Of a stretch of DNA of 64,000 nt, positions 24,259 through 35,336 are shown one piece after another. Every line of letters begins with the position of its first letter. Position 1 is the stretch's first letter. Below the pieces are notes generated by a model that saw only the letters and a list, made by a program, of their open reading frames with translations, did not search any database and was not told the origin of the DNA. The position numbers and the translations under genes are program-made. The DNA is taken from positions 65,487,249 to 65,551,248 of the forward strand of contig OZ038423.1 in the NCBI GenBank assembly GCA_964036155.1. Reading direction: 5' to 3'. This DNA is from Diploscapter coronatus. Lineage: Eukaryota; Nematoda; Chromadorea; Rhabditida; Rhabditidae.

Positions 24259-25231
24259 TATGTTGTTTTTATTTAATTCTGGGGTGTGTCCAGTACAGTG
24301 CGAGAATTACTATTTTGCCGATCAGCACTAGTTATTTGCACTGCTAATATTTCTGATCTTACCCATCAATTTCATAGCTTTTATTAATATCACAATTTAT
24401 AATAAAATGATCCATTTTCCAAATATTCTAACCTGAGATTGGTTAATTTCGAAGATAACTTTGACTTTACCACTTTACTACCGTTTATCTATAATTTTAT
24501 CTCTGAAAAGCGAGTGAAATTCTTTGATTTCAGTTGAGTGCAATCAAGAGCGCGACAAAACATGGAACAGAATACGATTCCTCTTCTGCTTCAGCCATTT
24601 GATAACGATAAAACAATGCACTGACATTCTCAATAAGAGTTTCATTGACTTTATATTGTGGCACCATATAATATCAGACAAAAAATATAGAAAATTGTTA
24701 AAGATCGATTTGTCAGAAAGGAAGAAATGGTGTGATAGTAGAAATCTAACTATGAGATACATATGTGTTGAGCTAGTCATAATTGAAAATGAGACAGACT
24801 ACAAATTGTGGATTTTATGATGAGAATTCTTACGAACCTTTGAATCTTACTTTATAAGGCTTAGTTCATAGTTCACGGGCTTTTTGGAAAATAGTATGAT
24901 TCAGACATAAAAACCCGCGAACCACGTCCTTCAATCCGCTGTGAGGAAGAACATTTGTTGCACTCTGTAGATTTCTAATTTTCGATTTTCCACTTGAAAT
25001 ATGCGTTGATTTCTTTACATAGGGAATTCGTGTGGTTTAGTTGGTTCTAAGTAATCAAGCTTTAGCAAGATTTCTGTTTCATCAGTTATATTTTATGAAG
25101 AAAGTTATGTCAACTAGATTAGTCATTCACAATAGTCCTTACAAATTGAAAACATTTCTCTCAATAACTGTAAAATCGACAACTAATTGAGATGCAATAA
25201 TCTAAGCTATGACAGAATGAGTTCCTAATAA

Positions 25232-25292
25232 GCAGAGCTGAGACGAAATTTCGATTTAGAATTTTAAAAATTCATTTTCGTCTCAGCTCTGC
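25232..25292. mobile_element. 61-bp foldback (MITE-like) insertion
   Basis: GCAGAGCTGAGACGAA at the left is matched by its exact reverse complement at the right, with TAA on both sides. The duplicated copy B has CCTAATAGG at the same place (30351-30359) with nothing inserted. The element therefore moved in after the duplication, or was precisely lost from B. Confidence 0.85.
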
Positions 25293-25492
25293 TAATAGGT
25301 ATATTTCGTTATTCTTATCGAAAACTATTTCAAAGAATACTCATTTCAGTTGCAATTATCTCTCATCACTTTTGAATGTCTTCAAGAGTTGTCTGTATCA
25401 TGTTTATTGGAATTTTTAATGGTAGTCGAATAAAGATAAAATTCATAAAATATAATATGCCAGATAAAAGGGCTACATGGTATTAAACTGGA

Positions 25493-26698
25493 TTATTCCA
25501 AGTTTAGTTTTCCGATTACTCGCCATTTTTTCGTTTGTGGATCGTATTCCTCGATTGAATTGCAAAAAAATCCCCGGAAAGGTTTTTGAAATCTAAGTTG
25601 ACAAATATTCGGTATAAAGATATGCAAAATCTTAGCTCACCCTCCGATTGCATACAATTTCTCGTTAATGACAATGAGCGAATGATCCCATCTTGCATAA
25701 TTCATATTAGCGATTCGAGAAATTCGACTGCCAACTGGAGCTGAGGGGTCGAAACACAGACAGGATTTGAATACACCATTAAGACTAAATATATAATGAT
25801 GATACATTATTTATCATACAAAATTAATGACTCCCGTCCTCCAGTTATGTAAACTTTCCCATTTAGCGATGCAACTTCGAAAAAATATCGTTTGTTTGGA
25901 ATCTCTCCAATTTCAATCCACTCCCGTTCATCGTCTGATAATCGATATATCTTTCGACTATTTTCTCCATCAATAACTGAATATCCCTAATTATAATAAT
26001 GAATGTGTTATAATGTGACCGTATAAAATTCCATCACATGTTATTGCTTGAATCCATCTAATTGGAAGAGGAAATGTAGGTCCTGTTTGCCATTGTCCAT
26101 TTATTAAAACCTGAATGAATTATTTTATGGACTTTAATTCGATCTTCTTACATCAACTCTATTCGTATTTTCCCTTGTTTTAGGTTTCCATCCACCCAAA
26201 TAATACAATTTGTCTTTGAAATAAGCCACAGATGCATAGTTACGCCATTCAGGAGGATCTGGACCTGTAAAATTCTTTGAATCGATCATTCGTGAATTTG
26301 TTGAATAGACCTGTTGAAATTTGTCGAGTATCCAAGTCATATATTTCAAATGGATTAATTCCAAAAATCTGAAATCTAAGAAATTATTCAAAATAACGAA
26401 CATAAGAATTTACTTTATTCTGTGTCGTTGCTACTTGATAGGCAGAATAACTTCGATTAAACTTTGCAATACTTTCGACAGAAAGATTCTGCGAGTCAAA
26501 CAGGCCAATTCTTCCTTCATAACTATCATTATTCTTATAACGAACTAAATGACCAATAGTAATGCCTTTTTATTGTATTTTAATAAATATTAATCACTTA
26601 CAATAGGTTCGAGTTTTATTTCCATTAGCTTGTGGAGTGAGTTCGGGCTTCGCAGCGGCGCCAGCGATCAGAAGACTAGTCACCAAGAAGAAGAACAT
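25493..26698 (-). CDS. Secreted kelch-repeat protein, copy A
   Basis: Eight exons: 26698-26602, 26544-26414, 26368-26311, 26264-26152, 26110-26020, 25986-25820, 25784-25641, 25592-25493. A clear signal peptide opens the protein (MFFFLVTSLLIAGAAA). Kelch repeats follow with their GG motifs: KLYYLGGWKPKT, KVYITGGRES, KLYAIGG. They alternate with strands such as [15 protein letters not shown]. Kelch repeats build a beta-propeller for protein binding. There is no BTB or BACK domain, so this is not a cullin-3 adaptor; an extracellular or secretory role is inferred. The exon 5 to 6 junction does not keep frame: after ILY, 34 bases intervene before GYSVIDGENS. Splicing out GT...AG there leaves one extra base. 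The gene may be frameshifted or use an unusual junction. The start lies one base after a TTTTCTTAG acceptor. Confidence 0.8.
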
Positions 26699-26701
26699 CC
26701 T

Positions 26702-27500
26702 AAGAAAATTTAAATCATATTAAATATGTGAAAGATAAATAAATAGCACTATTTGTATAGTGAAAGAAAGACTTGACACGGATTCTAGCAACAGTATATT
26801 GCAGATTTCTGCAAGTCTGTATCAAGCCCTTTTCGCTTTATGCCACGATTAGAAAAATGGCTCCTAAAGTACCCCATGGAAAATAATGTTGTGATGAGCC
26901 CAAAGGCAAGAATTTATACTGCCCAGGTTTCTCTTTTTTCTGGCTTGTTGATAGGACCAATTGTTTCGATGAACTTGATAGAACGAAGACATTGAGCCCT
27001 TGATATAAACCAAAGTGAGAAAATGCAGCCATTTGAAAGCCGATACCCGGCTGTTTTGATAAAAACAATAGCAGTCTTTATTGAAAGACTTCAATGAACC
27101 AAACACAATTGTGGACTTTATACTCATGACGAATGATCCGATATTAGCGATCTAAGTTTTTCTGTTCCAACGTTCATCCGCCCACGGTAATAAGCTCGAC
27201 AGTAAAATAATTTCGAATGTAAACATTTTACGATAGAACTTTTAAACTTTTCAATCAGCCTAGTATTTTGGCAATTCGATGAGAATAAATTATATATGAT
27301 AACATATATGGAAGGGATGAATGGATGAATATCTAACATTGCATATCATATTGGAAGACTAAATTGATAATAGTAACTTTGAGTATCCATTTTGAAATTG
27401 TCTCGCGTGTTGCAATACACTGAATTTACTTATTTCTGCTTCTTCTATACTTTGGTGGATAACGCTACGCACCCTTCCAAATCATGCTGCACCAATTCCA
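26702..27500. other. Intergenic, upstream of kelch copy A
   Basis: AT-rich. A minus-strand open stretch at 26838-27127 has no repeat or domain features I recognise. Nothing else is visible. Confidence 0.4.
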
Positions 27501-27766
27501 AAACTCCTTTCAGTTACAATTATCCCTCATCACTTTTGAGCGTCTTCGAGGGTTGTCTGTATCATGTGCATTGAAGTTAAATTATATCTCACATTTTATT
27601 GAATCAAATTTCTATATGAAATCTGAGATTGTTATAATCAAGCTTTATTTTATATTAATTTCTCTGACTTCACGCCATTCATTCGTTTGTGGATCGTATT
27701 CCTCGATTGAACTTTGACATCCAAATTACAAATATTTCGCATAAAGATATGCAAAATCTCACAAGG
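27500..27766 (-). pseudogene. Third kelch copy, 3' fragment only
   Basis: Matches the last exon, last intron and 3' flank of the two kelch genes ([13 protein letters not shown] in the last exon). The acceptor that reads TTAG in the other copies is destroyed here (TTTGG). Similarity stops exactly at the GTGAG donor of the preceding exon. On the other side of that point, helicase sequence begins. Confidence 0.75.
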
Positions 27767-29043
27767 GAAGGTTTCACCCTCGCCCTCACGTTTCGATACA
27801 AGAGTAGCCCACATCTTTCTTCAGACCCCCTCAACGAAGTGCAACAGAAATGGATGAGTGGCGAGATTCCAGTCGCCGTGGCCACGATCGCGTTCGGAAC
27901 GGGCATCGACAAAGCTAATGTCAGGTTTGGTTTGCCTTCTACATTTTATATTTATTTGTTTGGTACTAATTTTAATTCGAGAAATGTACAACTTTCGAAC
28001 GATAAATAATCCAACTTGTGCACATTGTACAAATTCAGGTTTATCTCTGAAAACGCTCACACATTTCAATTCTGATGTTTCAGAGTACTCAAACAGGATC
28101 AAGGTGATTATTTCGAATGTTCGGAGTTCTTTCGTTCTTTTTTAATTGAAAAGGCATTTATTATTTTGTCAATCTCCAGTAAATTTTGAAGGAAAATATG
28201 CTGAACTTTTACACACGAAAATTTGTACTTTTCAAAGAACAAATAAATTGTTTTCAGGCCAAGAAGGGGTTGAGTGACTATGCGAAAGATATCCAGATTA
28301 AGGCTCTGCAGACTGGGTTCGAGAAAATGATCGAGTACTGTGAAAAGGTATGGATGCGATTTTTAATTAGTGAAGTTTAGTTTTTTGTCCAATGCTGTCA
28401 AAATTGAATACTTCTATACACTATTTCAATTTCCGTTTTTATTTTATAATTTTATGCTAATTTACAGGAATGCATTTTCAAACATTCAAATAATTGTTAT
28501 TTTTAGGCCGAATGCAGACACAATGATGGCTTCGTTCTTCAATGAATCCGACCTGAAGAGGTGTGTTGAAGAACTGCGATTTCTGCAGAATTTCCGAAAA
28601 GGTCAGCCAACAGGCAAATGCGCTCAAAACGGTAAGAAATCTTGGATAGATTTTAAAAATTCAAAATTTATAATTGAAGATTTCATTTATTCTGTCATTT
28701 CAGCAACGTCAAGAGAGTCTGTACTCACGAAGTCAGCGACAAAATGGAGAAACTCATGAATCATTCGGATATGAGCCAAGGTATTTTTGTTCTAATAAAT
28801 ATTGATCAAAGCTCTTCTCAGGCAAAAGAAAGAAGAGGAATACTCTGGATTCGAGAATGGAAAAAGAGGAGGCTGTCAGGCTAAAAACTGCTGTTCAGGT
28901 AAGGAAATTTGAAATAACCCATTGAAAAATGCTATTCCTATCATTTTACAAAATTCTTCTAAATCACTTTGAATTTTATTATAAATTTTCAGAGCGAATT
29001 CGAACGTCGTCTCAAAGCGCGTTGAGTCACTCACCATTGTTGT
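27767..29043 (+). pseudogene. RecQ5-type DNA helicase remnant
   Basis: RecQ-family enzymes unwind DNA 3' to 5'; the RecQ5 branch curbs recombination and acts with RNA polymerase II. Recognisable parts are the motif V segment [20 protein letters not shown] followed by TGIDKANVR, a helix DIQIKALQTGFEKMIEYCE (28258-28346), and the zinc-binding region (28507-28631). The zinc region needs three different frames: AECRH, then MMASFFNESDLKRC, then NCDFCRISEKVSQQ. Later exons encode basic helical sequence (GKRKKRNTLDSRMEKEEAVR) and a final ERRLKAR. Helicase domain 1 (Walker A and DEAH box) is absent. The exon expected to carry motif VI (the arginine-finger region) is also missing between 27927 and 28257. 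With these gaps and two frameshifts it cannot encode a helicase. Confidence 0.82.
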
Positions 29044-29045
29044 AA

Positions 29046-31682
29046 GTTTTTATTTAACAAATCATAATTTGAACAGAAGTATCTTATACTCTACACAACG
29101 AAGTTCATTCCAATATCAACTATCTCAAGGGTTGTGTTTGATGAAACTGATATTTATTTCCAGACTGACACTGATTAATTGTGTGCCGATGTAAACATGC
29201 CATTCAATTAGATTACCTGATTATCTACTATTTGAGCTATTTTATTTAGCGTTGTGAAGCGATAGTTCGTACAGCCATACAGGCTCTGGACGACAATTCC
29301 TCCCAGACAGACAACCAGCTGACATTGAATACAACTCTTGCTATTTGCAGTCCAAGACACTCAGCTCCTACAACCACAAGGCTGCACAGTCGTATGTTGT
29401 TTTTATTTAATTCTGGGATGTATCCAGTACAGTGCGAAAATTATTATTTTGACGGTCAGCACTAGTTTATTTGCACTGCTAATATTTCTGATATTACCCA
29501 TCAATTTCATAGCTTTTATTGATATCATGATTTATAATAAAATGACCATTTTCCAAATATTCTAACCTGAGATTGGTTAATTTCGAAGATAACTTTGACT
29601 TTACTACTTTACTACCGCCTATCTATAATTTTATCTCTGAAAAGCGAGTGAAATTCTTTGATTTCAGTTGAGTGCAATCGAGAACGCGACAAGAATGGGA
29701 CGGAATACGATTCCTCTTCTGCTTCAGCCATTTGACAACGATAAAACAATGCACTGATATTCTCAATAAGAGTTTCATCGATTTCATATTGTGACACCAT
29801 GTAATGTCAGACAAAAATATATAGAAAATTGTTAAAGATCGATTTGTCAGAAAGGAAGAAATGGTGTGATAGTAGAAATCTAACTGAGATACATGTGTGT
29901 TGAGTTAATCATAATTGAGATGAGACAGACTACAAATTGTGGATTTATATGATGAGAATTCTTACGAACCTTTGGATCTTACTTTATAAGGCTTAGTTCA
30001 TAATTCGCGGGCTTTTTGGAAAATAGTATGACTCAGACACAAAAGCCCGCGACCCACGTCCTTCGATCCGCTGTGAGGAAGAACATTTGTTGCACTCTGT
30101 AGATTTCTAATTTTCGATTTTTCACTTGAAATATGCGTTGATTTCTTATATCGAAAATTCGTGTGATTTAGTTAGTTTTAAGTAGTCAAGCTTTAGCAAG
30201 ATTTCTGTTTCGTCAATTGTATTTGATCAGGAAAGTTATGTCAACTAGATTAGTCATTCACAATAATCCTTACAAATTGAAAACATTTCTCTCAATAACT
30301 ATAATTGACAACTAATTGAGATGCAATAATCTAAACTGACAGAATGAGTTCCTAATAGGTATATTTCGTTATTCTTATCGAAAACTATTTCAAAGAATAC
30401 TCATTTCAGTTGCAATTATCTCTCATCACTTTTGAATGTCTTCAAGAGTTGTCTGTATCATGTTTATTGGAATTTCTAATAGTAGTCGAATAAAGATAAA
30501 GTTCATAAAATATAATATGCCAGATAAAAGGGCTACATGGTATTAAACTGGATTATTCTAATTTAGTTTTCCGACTACTCGCCATTTATTCGTTTGTGGA
30601 TCGTATTCCTCGATTGAATTGCAAAAATCTACATTCCAAACTTTTTGAAATCTAAATTAACAAATATTTCGTATAAAGATGTGCAAAATCTCAGCTCACC
30701 CTCCGATTGCATACAATTTCCCGTTAGCGACAATGAGCGAATGATTATATCTTGCGCAATTCATATCAGCGAATTGAGAAAATCGACTGTCAACTGGAGC
30801 TGAGGGGTCGAAACATAGACAGGATTTGAATACACCATTACTAAATATGTAATGATATATTATTTATAATACAAAATTAACGACTGGTATCCTCCAGTTA
30901 TGTAAATTCTTCCATTTAGCGATGCAACTCCGAAAAAACCTCGTTCTTCTGGTATCTCTCCAATTTCAACCCATTCCCGTTCATCGCTGGATAATCGATA
31001 TATCTTTCTACTTTCACGGCCATCAATAACTGAATATCCATAATTAAAATAATGAATATGATATAATGTGACCGTATAAAATTTCATCGCATGTTACTGT
31101 TTGGACGAGATAAATTGGAAGAGGAAAAGCAGGTCCTGTTTGCCATTTTCCACCTATTAAAACCTGAATAAATTATTTCATGGACTTCATTCGATCTTCT
31201 TACATCAACTCGATTCGTATAATTTCCTGTTTTAGGATCGTATCCACCCAAATAATACAATTTGTTCTTGAAATAAACCGCAGATGCACCATCACGCCAT
31301 TCAGGAGGATCTGGACCTGTAAAATCTTTGAATCGACTATTCATGGATTTGTTGATAAGACCTCTTGAAATTTGTCGAGTATTGTAGTCATATATTTCAA
31401 ATAAGTCTTTGGTTCTAAATGGTTTATTTTCTTTGCCAATTCCAAAAATCTGAAATCTAAGAAATTATTCAAAATAACGAACATAAGAATTTACTTTATT
31501 CTGTGTAGTTGCTACTTCATAGGTAGAATAGTTTCCATTAAACTTTGCAATATTTTCGACAGAATGATTCCGCGAGTCAAACAGACAAATTCTTCCTTCC
31601 CAACTACCATTATCAGTCTTATAATCCACTAAAAATTTCAAGTAAAACGACTTCATTACCTTTTATAACATTTTACTTACGA
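29046..31682. repeat. Segmental duplication, copy B (about 2.65 kb)
   Basis: Partner of 23911-26600. It starts two bases after the donor of the last helicase exon of the adjacent RecQ5 remnant. It lacks the 61-bp insertion present in copy A. Confidence 0.9.
29248..29393 (+). pseudogene. RecQ5-like C-terminal exon, copy B
   Basis: Reads REAIVRT-like sequence with a C in place of R (RCEAIVRTAIQALDDN) after a TTTATTTAG acceptor. An alternative frame from TCCTCCCAG gives ADIEYNSCYLQSKTLSSYNH. It lies 3' of the RecQ5 remnant in the same orientation and is probably its next exon. Confidence 0.5.
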
Positions 31683-31786
31683 TAGAATAACATTTTATGC
31701 GAATTATTGGATGAATTGTCTCCACCAATCTGCAAATTATTCATATTTCGGGGTAATTCATTCATTGTATTATTAATCAATGGCAT
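30558..31786 (-). CDS. Kelch-repeat protein, copy B, without signal peptide
   Basis: The exons mirror copy A (31786-31681, 31628-31495, 31449-31362, then exons to 30558). The kelch blades are conserved: KLYYLGGYDPKTGNYTNRVD, RIYITGGYQS and [14 protein letters not shown]. Exon 3 is 30 bases longer than in copy A. The first exon is unrelated: it begins MPLINNTMNELPRNMNNLQ and has no hydrophobic leader, so this product would stay in the cytoplasm. The same 34-base frame break as in copy A follows ILYG, and here even the AG acceptor is lost (TTAT). The gene may be decaying, or the break may be handled in an unusual way. An AATTCCAG acceptor lies 12 bases before the start. Confidence 0.65.
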
Positions 31787-31910
31787 TGCAATTCCTTTCT
31801 GGAATTATCACTTCCGTTTTAGTAATGGATTATTGTTGTACTCGCCGAGTGGGAGTGTTAGTCAGAACTCGTTGTGACACAATTTTTTATTAGTACAGCT
31901 TCAATCAGAC

Positions 31911-32136
31911 AATCCAGGAGAATAAGGACCGACCGTTCTCGAGGAAGACAGGAGGGTAGACTGACTAGTAGACTAGCAGGAGGAGAGTGGTCAGTCACTA
32001 ATTGTTCAATGGTCAGGGAATAGAGATACCTACTAAAGAAATGTAGAGGGAATGAGCAGTGTCGTTAGGCGGCACTGCTAGGAGAGAGAGATTGAGGGAA
32101 AGGTGGGAGATTATAGAAAGAGAGAATGGAATAGAG
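31911..32136. repeat. Dispersed repeat, copy 2
   Basis: Ordered similarity to 15526-15760: GGGTAGACTGACTA, CAATGGTCAGGG, GGAATGAGCAGTGTC, GGCGGCACTG and a purine-rich tail. The two copies are about 16 kb apart and visibly diverged. It lies upstream of kelch copy B. Confidence 0.7.
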
Positions 32137-32548
32137 TGAGCCTCCAACAATTATTTATTTCCGAAATGCAAAACAAACGACATTTTGGATCGCCCTCATC
32201 AAATCCCCCAACGGTTTATGATGGATTTAAGTCTTGCGATAGTTTTTAGACAGGAATCATGCATGAGGAGACCCTGTCACATCGATTTTGCATTTTCCCG
32301 TTGTAAAGTGGTAATTCGGAAGACGTTTTTCGATGGGATTATCCATTTCGAAAACGGTAAAAAGTATCAGAATCAGTCAAAATTTGACTTCTTATGAAAT
32401 AACTTTCATCATTCATGCTTTATGTTTCAAAATCCACTTGTCCCCTCTAAATCATATGGCTAAAATATCATTTTACTAAGGGAAATAAATATGATTACTT
32501 TTCCAGATGACGGAAAATAATATAGCATAAGGTAAAACGTAATCAACC

Positions 32549-33185
32549 TTATATAATAACTGACGATTGAAAAGTTGATACCTCTTTCACATCTTCTTGA
32601 GTTGGAGGTTGCTCGAATTCGATTTCTTCATTCTTCATCCATTTGTCGAAAGCATCTGGGTTACTCAACGCTGACTTCATGCTATTCATTCTCTGGGCAA
32701 ATTCTTCTAAAATAGTAAATAAGTTATATTTCGCAGATAATTGAATAACCTAAATCGGTATATCTCTCAAAAATCGCAGCGATAATATCCTTAATATGAT
32801 CACTCTGAGAATCGTAGAAATCTGGCATCTAAAATTTCGTTGCATTTCTTATTGATAAAAATGCTTCTTGGTTTACCTTCGATCGATCCATTAGAAAACG
32901 CCATTTTTTATACTCCACTCGTGCTTCTTTAGGCATTTCCTTCGAAATCGAATCGATGCTGTCAATTTTATCGGAAATAGACAAATGATCCGCATTCCAT
33001 AGACAGCTGATGAGATTCTTATGTGAAACGTCCAACATTTCAACAAATGATGGTAGTTGCTAAAAATCTCTGATAAATGCCACCATTTAAAAGAACATAA
33101 TCTACTACAGAAAATTAAATTTGAATTTGGAACTTACGGGCTTGGAAACAGGATTTGTAGAAGTTGGCATAGGTTTACCACTCAT
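32549..33185 (-). CDS. Small helical protein, orphan
   Basis: Four exons: 33185-33138, about 33061-32878, about 32829-32752 and about 32710-32549. They encode about 155 residues. The protein is alpha-helical and charged: PSFVEMLDVSHKNLISCLWN, SISKEMPKEARVEYKKWRFL, DHIKDIIAAIFERYTDL and FDKWMKNEEIEFEQPPTQED. No signal peptide, cysteine pattern or membrane segment is present. The start lies five bases after an AAATTCAG acceptor. The end may extend by splicing at GAG|GTATCA rather than stopping at 32549. I do not recognise the family. The helical pattern with WM and W-K-W-like spacing recalls small nematode-specific proteins, but I cannot name one. Confidence 0.62.
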
Positions 33186-33397
33186 TTCGACTGAATTTGG
33201 TTGGGCTGAATTCAATCAATGCTTATCAACGGCTTCTTCGTGTGTTATAAAGCGAGCTAATATTGGTCAGTAAGACAAATATTGGAAAGATCATACAAAT
33301 GTAGGACGGTGACCTAGCGATATCTCGAATGGGTTCGCTGCGAGTGGATATTTAATGAAAACTTATATTTCTCAAACTTATGCCTCAAACTCATGAC

Positions 33398-33470
33398 TCT
33401 CGCAGTCAGAATTCGAACCTGACCCCTCACTTCTCCGGAATGCGCTGCTCTATCACTACACTACGTGAGC
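33398..33470 (-). tRNA. tRNA-like sequence, probably a pseudogene
   Basis: Minus-strand GGTTCGAATTC is a near-perfect B box and sits on a pairable T stem. TAGTGTAGTGATAG fits an A box. The anticodon-loop position reads TTCCGGA (CCG, Arg), but the five-base anticodon stem does not pair, and the acceptor stem has two mismatches. It could be a decayed tRNA or the head of a tRNA-derived SINE. Confidence 0.4.
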
Positions 33471-33479
33471 GTGGCTGTC

Positions 33480-35300
33480 TAACTGGGAGTTAGTTTATAT
33501 GTTCAACTAATTTTTTAAATTTAAAATTTTGTACTGATTTAGAAAATAAATAACCTGCATTCATGCGTAAATAAGTAAAAAAAATCAATAATCATTTGGA
33601 GCAAGAAGGCAAGCTTTCATTGAAAGAGAATTGATAAGAGAAGTGATGTCGAATATTTCGCGAGAAAAATTCTATCACCAGATTTGGAAGTTTTCTATTC
33701 GATATAAGATTCGTCACATTCTAATGTTCTTTTATTCATGCTTCTCTCAAATCTGATGTTCAAATCGGAATATGGCAATTTGAGGAGAAATGAGTATTGA
33801 AAAGGTAAACAGAATCTTCCTTCTAAAATAATGATTTAGAAGTGGAAGTAACCCTATTTAAACGACATCATCCCGTGTCGGGAATATACAAATTGAAGTT
33901 GAAAATAAGTGAGGAAAAATGGCTATGAAAGACGAGAATTGAAAACTGAATGAGAGGATAAAGAATTCGGCAAGTGGATCTTTGGATCACTTACTCGGTA
34001 TTTTCGGTATCGTTTCATGTTCTATCGATTGGTATATGATTTGGAGATCTGTTTTTTATTTTTGAAAAATAGTGCATGGCTTTAGAAAACCTTGAGATCA
34101 GAAACCATATCAAAACTTACAGATTCACGTTTTTTTTAAAAATATTAATGCAAAGCTTGACAATGAATGCGATTCCTGTAATGCAGGGAATTGTTGGTTA
34201 TGTAGCAGTTGTCTTACAAGATATACAATAGACGTTTGTAACTGAAATCATTCTTCATCGATTGCTACAAATTTGGGTATTTATTAGATTCTTAAAAACT
34301 TTGGCTTATGTATTCAAATTTTAGCAGCAAAGTTATATAGAAAATTTGAATAATCTTTTCATGTAAATCATGCTTGATAGTTTTACCAATTAAAATAGTT
34401 ATTTTTCTTTTCATTTCTGCAACTCTTTCTCTGCAGGCAAAGGAGAGAAGTAGTGCGCAAAAAAATCACAACTTGGGACTTTCCTTCTATGCTATGTTTG
34501 CCTTGACAGGCCGTGACTTTTTCCGATAGGAAATGTTAGAATTTGCAATCTTCGAACGGAAGCTTTTGATCGGATAACCGAATCATGAAGAGTTTAACGA
34601 CACTTGGAAATCATGCAGCTGGAACTGTAAAGTTGTCATACGTTTTTACGGAAGCTAATCGTCAGATATCCATGTTAGATGAAGCGATAGAAGTGACCAA
34701 AATGATAAAACGTTTATTCATCAAAAACGATCGCAAAATGCCAGTTTTCATTAGATAAAATATGGTTTGTAGACTAGAATTATCACATGAAACATAGTAA
34801 ATGAGGACCTACTGTAAATTGTCGCCATTTATCTTCTTTAAAAAGTGCATGCAGGAGGCCGTGAATGAGAATTAATGTAAATGAGTAAATACGAATCCGT
34901 CATCATAACTAGCATGTAAAGAGGATGAGAAATTAGATTCAGTCAAATCAAATCAAAAATCAATTCCAATAGCAAGGACGAATAAATTATACAAGTTTCT
35001 GGTCAAAAGAGGACGAGCAATTTTGAAGGACACTTTCAAATGTATGACTATGCAGAGGGGAACATTGTCTCATCGGTACATTATGGGAAGGTTTCCACAA
35101 TATGCTATTCATCAGGAATAGTTTCATCGTAAAATCAATTAAGTTTTGTTTAGATGAATAACATATTGCGAATGAATTCACAAAGAAATAGATGTACAGT
35201 ACAAGTATTTGAGATTGAAGGCAAATAAATAAAGCGAAATGTGAATGAATGGGTAAAACTAAACTAACTGACTGATTATATGATTGCAACAATGAAGGAA
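33480..35300. other. Intergenic, AT-rich
   Basis: No exon chain, RNA gene or long repeat was found. The only item is the 40-bp match at 34517-34557 to 23853-23893. Confidence 0.5.
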
Positions 35301-35336
35301 TGGAGGAATGGCAACAGTAGCAGAGTATTCAGGGGA

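Larger units (their letters stand above)
23911..26600. repeat. Segmental duplication, copy A (about 2.65 kb)
   Basis: Co-linear with 29046-31682, starting at GTTTTTATTTAACAAA. The first 1.6 kb is nearly identical between copies by eye. The kelch exons at the other end are more diverged. It carries one RecQ5-like exon and a minus-strand kelch gene. Copy A has an extra 61-bp foldback element at 25232. Confidence 0.9.

Noticed and set aside
26838..27127. Minus-strand overlapping frames of 76 and 87 codons
   Set aside because: Two frames are open over the same bases with no splice structure, so coding cannot be supported.
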